NCBI GenBank assembly: GCA_050734185.1
Contig: JBOHUE010000009.1
Coordinates: forward strand, 1 to 6,718
DNA: 6,718 bases
Direction of reading: 5' to 3'
DNA from: JAFALX01 sp050734185
Lineage (GTDB): Bacteria > Chloroflexota > Dormibacteria > Aeolococcales > Aeolococcaceae
The stretch's first letter is position 1, and every line of letters begins with the position of its first letter. This document shows, piece after piece, positions 1 through 4,780 of the stretch. A program made the translations under genes and the position numbers. A model generated the notes under the pieces. That model was not told where the DNA came from and searched no databases. It saw only the letters and a list, made by a program, of their open reading frames with translations.

Positions 1-92
1 TTGATGCGTCGGATCGGATGGTCCGGCGGGATCATGCTCTCCGGTGTCAGCGTCGACAGCATCGTCGTCTGCGGATCTGTGGTGCCACGCAT
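1..92 (-). CDS. IS5/IS1182-family transposase, N-terminal fragment (runs off window)
   Basis: Only the first 30 residues are inside the window; the rest continues past base 1. The peptide begins MRGTTDPQTT and continues with LTPESMIPPDHPIRRI. The pattern of an early Met-Arg-Gly, a 'sLtPE' segment and a P-x-DHP-hR-x-I motif is the hallmark N-terminus of DDE transposases of the IS5/IS1182 type (DUF772 domain), which cut and paste the element. The ATG at 92-90 is preceded on the minus strand by GGAGA (99-103) at 6 nt, a good SD. The catalytic DDE residues are out of view, so whether it is functional is unknown. The exact IS family cannot be decided from this fragment. Confidence 0.8.
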   Translation of the reverse strand, partial: MRGTTDPQTTMLSTLTPESMIPPDHPIRRI

Positions 93-131
93 GCTGGATC
101 TCCGAGGCGGCGTTGACGGCGTTGCCCGAAA

Positions 132-149
132 GACTCGCATACCCGAGTC
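132..149. repeat. Hairpin in IS leader upstream of transposase
   Basis: A perfect 6-bp inverted repeat, GACTCG and CGAGTC, is separated by a 6-nt loop (138-143). It lies about 40 nt upstream of the transposase start codon, between that gene and the presumed IS end. Hairpins in this position in IS leaders can limit transposase expression from outside transcription; that role is inferred here. A 6-bp stem can occur by chance in GC-rich DNA. Confidence 0.4.
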
Positions 150-189
150 AGCCGCGGGTGGCTCTCAGAGATCGAAAATCAACACCCTG

Positions 190-912
190 CTAGCTGTCGC
201 GCCCGAGCTCGACGAGGCGAGCCTGCGCGACATCGAGCTCGAGCTCGGCCTGCTCACGGCGACGCGTCGCCAATTCCTCGGACTCTCGCGCCGAGCCGAG
301 CCGAGTCGCAGCCCGCTGAACATCCGCCTCGGCGGCGTCGAACCGTCTCCGCTGGTCGTCCGCCTCCCGTTGCTCGCCGGCTGCCTGCGCGGCAGGCGCC
401 AGGGCGACGTCGAGCATGGGAAACCCCGCCGCCGTCGGCTCCTCGGTCAGGAGCCCCTCACGAAGCGCCAGCCACGCCTCGTCATCGGCAAGCGACGCGG
501 CGCGCAGGCCCTCGCTGATCCGGCGCAGCGTGGTCTCCGGTGCTGCGTGCCCGGATGCACCGAGGACCATCCCAAGGCGGCGAGTGAGCACGTCAACCTG
601 CTGACGCTGGTCGTGGGCAGCGCGCTGCATCACCGTCGCCGCGTCGCGGTCGCCGCCCAACACGCGCTCCTGAGCGCTCTCGAGCGCGCGTGCACTGTCG
701 CGCAGCGTGTCCAGGTCGTCCCGCGCGACCGCGCCCGCCTGGTTGAGTGCCCAGAGCACCACCGATGGCTTGCGCAACGACGCGATGCGCGACGCCATCT
801 CGAGATCTCCCTGGGCTCGCAGGTCACGCACCGCCGCGTCGCGCGACGCGATGAACTGAGCGAGCGGCGACCGCTGGATCGACGCCGTGATGCGCGCCTC
901 GTCGCCGGTCAT
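190..912 (-). CDS. Conserved hypothetical helical/coiled-coil protein (LRKPSVVLWALNQ motif)
   Basis: This is a 240-aa protein of unknown function. It has no signal peptide or membrane segment and is probably cytosolic. Residues 17-60 read FIASRDAAVRDLRA followed by SLRKPSVVLWALNQ (46-58). I recall a similar 'aLRkPSvaaWavN' motif near the N-terminus of uncharacterised actinobacterial proteins; no function is assigned to them that I know of. Residues 60-150 are helix-rich, and 175-236 form a charged Ala/Glu/Arg-rich probable coiled coil. The ATG at 912 fits the motif's position near the N-terminus; the frame stays open upstream to 1293, but that part lies antisense to the peptidase. The SD before 912 is weak (GAGG about 12 nt upstream). 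The TAG stop (192-190) lies inside a CTAG next to the presumed IS end, so the protein may be shortened. The gene is divergent from the peptidase gene. Confidence 0.75.
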   Translation of the reverse strand: MTGDEARITASIQRSPLAQFIASRDAAVRDLRAQGDLEMASRIASLRKPSVVLWALNQAGAVARDDLDTLRDSARALESAQERVLGGDRDAATVMQRAAHDQRQQVDVLTRRLGMVLGASGHAAPETTLRRISEGLRAASLADDEAWLALREGLLTEEPTAAGFPMLDVALAPAAQAAGEQREADDQRRRFDAAEADVQRAATRLGSARESEELATRRREQAELELDVAQARLVELGRDS

Positions 913-949
913 GCCACGCGACCGTACACCTCGTGGCGGAACCACGACA

Positions 950-978
950 GTGGCGGCGTAAGGGTCGCACTGTATAAC
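950..978 (+). promoter_or_regulatory. Possible promoter for the peptidase gene cluster
   Basis: TATAAC at 973-978 matches the -10 consensus at 5 of 6 positions. A poor -35 (GTGGCG, 950-955, 3 of 6) sits 17 bp upstream. The predicted transcript start near 985 would give a leader of roughly 37 nt before the GTG at 1022. This is the most AT-rich spot in the 109-bp divergent intergenic region. The same bases read on the minus strand give TATACA, a weaker candidate for the leftward gene. No clear operator is seen here. Confidence 0.35.
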
Positions 979-1006
979 CGTCGCCACGCGGTGCTGACCG
1001 CGCCTC

Positions 1007-1015
1007 GAGAGGTGA
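1007..1015 (+). promoter_or_regulatory. Ribosome binding site fixing the GTG start at 1022
   Basis: GAGAGGTGA is a strong SD ending 6 nt before GTG 1022. It decides in favour of this start over any later in-frame codon and places the whole kumamolisin-like N-terminal leader in the protein. Confidence 0.7.
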
Positions 1016-1021
1016 CCGTTC

Positions 1022-2701
1022 GTGGGCCTTCGGAAACTGCCGCACAGCAGGCGTGAGCCGCTGCGCGGCGCCAAACGCCTTGGTCCAGCCGCTGCCGACG
1101 AGCGCGTCTCGGTGACGATGGTGGTGCGCAGGCGCCGGCAACTGCGCCGCAATGCGCCCGGCCCCCTTGGCCGGCCCAAGACGAAGGAACAACGCATCGC
1201 CATTCGCCATCGGTTTGCGGCGGAGTACGGCGCCGACCCGAGCGACCTCCACGCCGTCGCCCTGTTCGCGAATCGCGCCGGGATGAGCGACATTCAGGTG
1301 AACGCTGCGCGCCGCACGGTCACCGCCGAGGGCACCGTCGAGCAGATGAACGCCGCGTTCGTGGTCAGTCTCGGGCGCTACCGCGCTCGGCGCGTCACAT
1401 ACCGCGGCCGCGAGGACGCGCTGAGCCTTCCTCGCGACATGCACGGCGTCATCGAGGCGGTGCTCGGGCTCGACAACCGACCGCAGGCGCGGCCGCACCA
1501 CAGGGTGGGCGGGATGCGAGGACGCGCACGGCTGGGCGATCCCACGCGTGCGCCGAGGGGCCGGCCCGGGCCGCTGTGGGCAGCGCAGGTGGCTCGCCTC
1601 TACGATTTCCCGACCGGCTACGACGGCAGCGGTGAGACGATCGCGCTGATCCAGCTCGGCGGTGGCGTCGACAGCGAGGATGTCGTGGCGTACTTCAAGC
1701 GGGCGCGCAGCCCCGTGCCCTCCATCTCCATAGTTGAAGTCGGAATTGGCAGTAACGAACCGGGTGTGGATCGCGATGCCGACACCGAGGTGCTGCTCGA
1801 CATCGACGTCGCCGGATCGGTCGCGCCCGGCGCCGACCTCGTCGTCTATTTCAGCGACCTCAGCGACCAGGGGTTCTTCAACGCGGTCAGTACCGCGATC
1901 CACGACATCGAGAACGCGCCGTCCATCGTGTCCATCAGTTGGGGCGACCCGGAGGCAGCCTGGACGGAGCAGGGTCGCGCCGTCATGGATGCCGCTCTCG
2001 CCGACGCAGCCGCACTGGGAGTCACCGTGCTGTGCGCCGCGGGAGACCACGGCGCCTCGGACGGCGTTCCCGATGGTCATGTGCACTGCGACTTTCCCGG
2101 CTCGAGCCCGAACGCGCTGACCTGCGGCGGCACGACGCTTGTCGGTACGGCGCGCGGAATCATCAGCGAGGTCGTCTGGAACGACTGGGACGGCTGGGCG
2201 ACCGGTGGGGGCATCAGCGACGGATTTGCCGTGCCGGCGTGGCAGCGAACGCGCACCCTGCCGCCACACCACGACGGCGGCCGCGCGGGTCGCGGAGTGC
2301 CGGACGTCGCCGGCAATGCCGACAAACGGACGGGCTACTGGGTGCGTGTCCACGGGCGCTGGCGAAAGGTGGGCGGCACAAGTGCTGTGGCACCGCTGTA
2401 CGCCGGTTTGGTGGCGTTGATGAACCAGGCGCTCGGCCGCCCGCTCGGCGCCGTCGCGCCTCGGCTCTACCGGCTGCCTCCCGTCGACGCCTTCGCCGCG
2501 TTCCGCGACGTGACCGACGGGCACAACGGTGTCCCGGCCATCGCACCCGGCCCCGCCGTCGCCGGCTACCGCGGGGCGAAGGGCTGGGACGCTTGCACCG
2601 GCCTCGGGAGCATCCGCGGCGCGGCCCTGCTGGCCGCGCTCCGCCCGACGCCACGGACCAAGGCGCACTCACCAGTCCACCCAAACAGTCCACGGCAGTA
2701 G
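1022..2701 (+). CDS. S53 family serine-carboxyl peptidase (kumamolisin/sedolisin-like) with propeptide
   Basis: This is a 559-aa acid endopeptidase precursor. Residues about 28-155 form the activation propeptide (Pro-kuma_activ type); VSVTMVVRRRRQ (29-40) and the HGVIEAVLGLDNRP segment (141-154) closely resemble the kumamolisin precursor. Residues about 185-545 are the subtilisin-like catalytic domain. Alignment by eye gives the catalytic pair Glu256/Asp260 (TEVLLDIDVAG), oxyanion Asp342 (AAGDHGASDG) and nucleophile Ser454 (GGTSAVAP). The calcium site is formed around Asp496/Val497 and Gly521/Asp523 (KGWDACTGLGS). Trp307 (SISWGDPE) is kept, but the position of kumamolisin Glu32 is Gln211 (LIQLGGG). 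There is no hydrophobic signal peptide, as in the kumamolisin precursor as I recall it, so the export route is unclear; the family acts outside the cell at low pH, cleaving its own propeptide. Length fits the family. It is probably first gene of a cluster with the envelope-protein and globin genes. Family assignment is firm; substrate is unknown. Confidence 0.95.
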   Translation: MGLRKLPHSRREPLRGAKRLGPAAADERVSVTMVVRRRRQLRRNAPGPLGRPKTKEQRIAIRHRFAAEYGADPSDLHAVALFANRAGMSDIQVNAARRTVTAEGTVEQMNAAFVVSLGRYRARRVTYRGREDALSLPRDMHGVIEAVLGLDNRPQARPHHRVGGMRGRARLGDPTRAPRGRPGPLWAAQVARLYDFPTGYDGSGETIALIQLGGGVDSEDVVAYFKRARSPVPSISIVEVGIGSNEPGVDRDADTEVLLDIDVAGSVAPGADLVVYFSDLSDQGFFNAVSTAIHDIENAPSIVSISWGDPEAAWTEQGRAVMDAALADAAALGVTVLCAAGDHGASDGVPDGHVHCDFPGSSPNALTCGGTTLVGTARGIISEVVWNDWDGWATGGGISDGFAVPAWQRTRTLPPHHDGGRAGRGVPDVAGNADKRTGYWVRVHGRWRKVGGTSAVAPLYAGLVALMNQALGRPLGAVAPRLYRLPPVDAFAAFRDVTDGHNGVPAIAPGPAVAGYRGAKGWDACTGLGSIRGAALLAALRPTPRTKAHSPVHPNSPRQ

Positions 2702-2735
2702 ACTTCCGCCGCACAGTCGCTAATCCCCCGTGACT

Positions 2736-2741
2736 GAGGTG
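2736..2741 (+). promoter_or_regulatory. SD sequence favouring the GTG start at 2745
   Basis: GAGGTG, within TGAGGTGG, ends just before GTG 2745; the GAGG core is 5 nt from that codon. The earlier in-frame GTG at 2730 is preceded by a pyrimidine run (TAATCCCCC) with no SD, so 2745 is preferred. Confidence 0.5.
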
Positions 2742-2744
2742 GCG

Positions 2745-3629
2745 GTGACCAATCCCTGGCGGCATCATTTGACCCGGCTGGCCGCTGCAGCGGTCAGTGC
2801 GATAGCGGCCGCAACGATTGTTGTCGCCACGACCGTGGCGTCGCCGGGCCGGGTGACAGTGACCGTCCGCCCCGCCACCGTGGCAGCAGGCGGCACGCTC
2901 ACAGGGACCGGCACCGGCTTCAGCCCCGAGGGTGCCGCCGTGCAGATCCACTTCGACAGCACCGCCGGCCCCAGCATGTGGAGCGGACGCGCAAGCGAGG
3001 TCGGCTCGATATCGTTCAGCTTCGCGGTTCCCTCCGTGGCGCCGGGCAAGCACGTTGTCGTGGCGACACAGACCGGATCCGACGGCGACCCCGTCCCGGG
3101 CACGCCGGTCAGCGTCCCGATCCAGGTCACACCGCCGCCGGCGCCGTCGGCGAGCGCGACAGCCGCACCGCCGCCGCCACCGTCGCCCGCTAATCAGGGA
3201 GTGTCACCGTCCGCTGCGCCACCGGTGCAGCTCAGCCCCGCCATCGCTAACCCCGGGGCCGCGCCAACGAGTGCGCCGACGGCTCTGCCGGCACCGACGC
3301 GGGCGCCGTCCACTCCGCCGCCGACCGCGGCGCCCTCGCTGACACCCGCGGCCGGCGTCCCGCCGGTATCGCCTCCGAGCAGCCAGAGCAGGCCACCGCA
3401 GGTGCTGTCGCTGTGGCGCATCGGCGGCTCGGTGCCCCAGGTCGCGCCGACATCGGCGCCTGCGACGACGGCCGCGCCGCAGCCGCCCGTGCCCCTGATG
3501 GTCCTCGACGGGAGCGCGATGGGAGCCGCGGTGGTGGTGATCGCTCTGGCGCTGAAGCCACAGCGGCCACCGCAGCGCCGCAGCAAGCGTTCGCACGACC
3601 CGCTCGCGACGCTCGTCACCCGCTGGTAG
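2745..3629 (+). CDS. Proline-rich envelope protein: N-terminal hydrophobic segment, Ig/IPT-like domain, Pro/Ala linker, C-terminal hydrophobic segment
   Basis: This 294-aa protein has no recognised family name. Residues 1-10 (MTNPWRHHLT) are followed by a hydrophobic stretch (11-33), a signal peptide or signal anchor. Residues about 36-128 look like one beta-sandwich domain of the IPT/Ig type: RVTVTVRPATVAAGGTLT, then GTGFSPEGAAVQIHF, ending in VPIQVTP. Residues 129-250 are a Pro/Ala/Ser/Thr linker typical of wall-spanning segments. A second hydrophobic run (about 251-270) is followed by a basic tail (KPQRPPQRRSKR), consistent with a C-terminal membrane anchor with an inside-facing tail. There is no LPXTG sortase motif. 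The start could be GTG 2730, adding five residues, but the SD favours 2745. It follows the peptidase gene by 28-43 nt and precedes the globin gene by 2 nt, so co-transcription is likely. It could be a protease partner or substrate at the cell surface; that is inference. The gene call itself is firm. Confidence 0.8.
   Translation: MTNPWRHHLTRLAAAAVSAIAAATIVVATTVASPGRVTVTVRPATVAAGGTLTGTGTGFSPEGAAVQIHFDSTAGPSMWSGRASEVGSISFSFAVPSVAPGKHVVVATQTGSDGDPVPGTPVSVPIQVTPPPAPSASATAAPPPPPSPANQGVSPSAAPPVQLSPAIANPGAAPTSAPTALPAPTRAPSTPPPTAAPSLTPAAGVPPVSPPSSQSRPPQVLSLWRIGGSVPQVAPTSAPATTAAPQPPVPLMVLDGSAMGAAVVVIALALKPQRPPQRRSKRSHDPLATLVTRW
3129..3494 (+). repeat. Low-complexity Pro/Ala/Ser/Thr-coding tract
   Basis: This tract encodes residues 129-250 of the envelope protein and is dominated by CCG, GCG, GCC and ACG codons, including a run of five consecutive prolines (near 3170-3184). 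The units are irregular and there is no exact tandem repeat. The low complexity also produces several long open frames on the opposite strand that are not genes. Confidence 0.7.
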
Positions 3630-3631
3630 CA

Positions 3632-4087
3632 GTGCGCGCGTCGCTGTATGAGTTCGCCGGTGGTGGCCCCGCCATGCTCTTGCTGGCTCGCGCCCATCAC
3701 ACGCGCTGTCTGGCAGACCCCGAGCTGAACCACCCCTTCTCGCACCCCGACCAGCACCCGAAGCACGTCGAGCGGCTCGCCGCCTACTGGGGCGAGGCGC
3801 TCGGGGGCCCACCAACCTACTCGCGTGACCTCGCGGATCAGTCGTATCTGGTGCGACTGCACTCGGGCAACGGCGACATGACCGACCTCGCCCGGCGCTT
3901 CGTCGACTGTTTCGTCGCCGCCGCCGACGACGCCGGCCTGCCTGACGACCCACAGTTCCGCGAAGCGCTCCGCGCCTACATGGAGTGGGCGGTCACCGAC
4001 GTGAACCGCTACGAGAACCCCGAAGACCGAGTGCCCAGCGGCCTCGCCGTTCCGCGGTGGTCCTGGGACGGCTTACAGACCGGCTGA
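3632..4087 (+). CDS. Truncated haemoglobin, group II-like (WSWDG-tailed subgroup)
   Basis: This 151-aa haem protein is of the truncated (2-on-2) globin type, a family that binds O2, NO or CO and is often linked to NO or oxygen stress. Landmarks in order are LYEFAGG (5-11, helix A), ARAHHTRCLADPEL (19-32, helix B), FSHPDQHPKHVERLAAYW (36-53), GGPPTYS (58-64), the probable proximal His77 (VRLHSGNGD) and AAADDAGLPDD (96-106). The tail PRWSWDG (141-147) matches what I recall of a subgroup in actinobacteria. Aligned by eye to M. tuberculosis trHbO, the B10 site is His23 instead of Tyr, CD1 is Phe36 instead of Tyr, and G8 is Phe90 instead of Trp. GTG 3632 starts 2 nt after the upstream stop and has no good SD, so translation is probably coupled. 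A start at ATG 3674 would remove helix A. Its end overlaps the convergent tetR by 15 bp. Confidence 0.88.
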   Translation: MRASLYEFAGGGPAMLLLARAHHTRCLADPELNHPFSHPDQHPKHVERLAAYWGEALGGPPTYSRDLADQSYLVRLHSGNGDMTDLARRFVDCFVAAADDAGLPDDPQFREALRAYMEWAVTDVNRYENPEDRVPSGLAVPRWSWDGLQTG

Positions 4088-4690
4088 CGGCGCGGAGGGC
4101 CCGCGGGGCGCAACGCCGGCGCTGAGGGGCGCACAGATGGCGTCGCAGAGCAGTTCGACGCAGCGAGCGACCTGCTGCTGATCACCCGACACGTGGGCCG
4201 TGTGCGACATCCCCATGATGAGCACCTGGACGTCGTCGACGGTGACATCCTCGCGGATGGCTCCGGCCGCCTGAGCACGCTCGAACAGCTGCCGGATCAA
4301 CCCGAACAGCTCGCCGGCCACCTCCTCTTTCGCCGCGGACATGTCGAAGCCGGCATCGTCGAGCGACTCTGCCAGCGCCTTGAAGTCGCACGAGTCCGCG
4401 AGCAGACGCCGCACGAATCCCGTGAACCCGGCCCGAGCATCCGGCCGGAGCAGCTCCGCCCGCGCCACCAGGAGGAGCGGCTCGATCCTTGCTTCCAGGA
4501 TGGCGCGCATCAGGGCGTCCTTCGTCGGGTAGTTGCGATAGATCGTGCCGATCCCCACGCCGGCGCGCCGGGCAATGCCCTCCACCCCCGCCTCAGCCCC
4601 GTTCTCGCGGAACTCGTGCTCGGCCGCCAGGATGATCAGCTCCCGGTTGCGCCTTGCGTCGGCCCGAAGCGGCCGGGCCACGTCAGTCAT
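4073..4690 (-). CDS. TetR/AcrR-family transcriptional repressor
   Basis: This 205-aa regulator most likely represses the divergent exporter gene. Residues about 12-62 form the TetR DNA-binding domain: RRNRELIILAAEHEFRENG (13-31), then GVEGIARRAGVGIGTIYRNY (35-54), the helix-turn-helix with the recognition helix near 46-54, followed by PTKDALMRAI. Residues about 65-190 are the all-helical ligand-binding and dimerisation domain, ending in LLCDAICAPL. The length is normal for the family. ATG 4690 is chosen; an in-frame TTG at 4708 would add six residues but almost touches the palindrome at 4709-4726. The SD is weak. The palindrome lies 18 bp upstream of the ATG, so autoregulation is likely. The ligand cannot be read from sequence; it is probably a substrate of the exporter. 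The gene's 3' end overlaps the convergent globin gene. Confidence 0.93.
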   Translation of the reverse strand: MTDVARPLRADARRNRELIILAAEHEFRENGAEAGVEGIARRAGVGIGTIYRNYPTKDALMRAILEARIEPLLLVARAELLRPDARAGFTGFVRRLLADSCDFKALAESLDDAGFDMSAAKEEVAGELFGLIRQLFERAQAAGAIREDVTVDDVQVLIMGMSHTAHVSGDQQQVARCVELLCDAICAPLSAGVAPRGPSAPSAGL

Positions 4691-4701
4691 GCATCTCGAT
4701 C

Positions 4702-4731
4702 TTGACAAACGGAAACCGGTTTCCGTATCTT
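4702..4731 (+). promoter_or_regulatory. Promoter of the MFS exporter gene
   Basis: A perfect -35 box TTGACA (4702-4707) is followed after 18 bp by TATCTT (4726-4731), a 4-of-6 match to the -10 consensus. Transcription would start near 4738, giving a leader of about 43 nt with a strong SD. The whole spacer is occupied by a palindrome, so the promoter should be strong when free and blocked when the repressor binds. Confidence 0.7.
4709..4726. promoter_or_regulatory. Probable TetR operator, perfect 18-bp palindrome
   Basis: ACGGAAACCGGTTTCCGT is identical to its own reverse complement over 18 bp; the symmetry ends at 4708/4727. It lies between the divergent tetR and MFS genes and fills the -35/-10 spacer of the exporter promoter. 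Size and symmetry are typical of operators bound by TetR-family dimers. Binding by this particular TetR is inferred from adjacency. Confidence 0.82.
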
Positions 4732-4780
4732 GCGCTCATATCTGGAGGGACAGTCCGATTTTAGAAGAGGGAGGTCAGGA

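Larger units (their letters stand above)
1..189 (-). mobile_element. Partial insertion sequence, IS5/IS1182-like, transposase end
   Basis: The left edge carries the 5' part of an insertion sequence: the start of a leftward transposase gene (to base 92) and about 97 bp of untranslated leader. The leader contains a hairpin at 132-149. Read on the minus strand, the leader begins CAGGGTGTTGATTTTCGATC next to a CTAG at 190-193. I infer that the IS terminus lies at about 189, because the neighbouring gene stops exactly there, the sequence becomes less GC-rich, and CTAG is a known target type for IS5-group elements. The other end lies outside the window, so the inverted repeat and target duplication cannot be verified. 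The boundary could be wrong by a few tens of bases. Confidence 0.6.

Noticed and set aside
1..1056. Plus-strand open frame of 351 codons
   Set aside because: It lies antisense to both the transposase fragment and the 240-aa gene and encodes Arg-rich sequence without domain features. It is a GC-rich shadow frame.
913..1293. N-terminal extension of the 240-aa minus-strand gene to 1293
   Set aside because: It would run antisense through the peptidase propeptide region and cross the intergenic promoter region. The extra sequence is Arg/Ser-rich and lacks conserved features.
824..2668. Minus-strand open frame of 614 codons antisense to the peptidase gene
   Set aside because: The plus strand here encodes a complete S53 peptidase with all catalytic motifs. 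The antisense frame is His/Arg/Ala-rich and has no recognisable domain.
3129..3494. Possible tandem repeat or CRISPR-like array
   Set aside because: The tract is irregular Pro/Ala/Ser/Thr coding sequence with no constant repeat unit or unique spacers.
3194..3953. Two long minus-strand open frames opposite the Pro-rich and globin genes
   Set aside because: They result from the low-complexity CCG/GCG tract read backwards (Gly/Ala/Arg-rich). The sense frames carry hydrophobic segments and globin landmarks.
4193..4705. Plus-strand open frame of 170 codons over tetR
   Set aside because: It is antisense to a complete TetR-family gene with a clear helix-turn-helix.
4730..4780. Upstream extension of the MFS gene
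   Set aside because: It would begin at the -10 box of the promoter. The strong SD before ATG 4781 and the family's usual N-terminus favour 4781.
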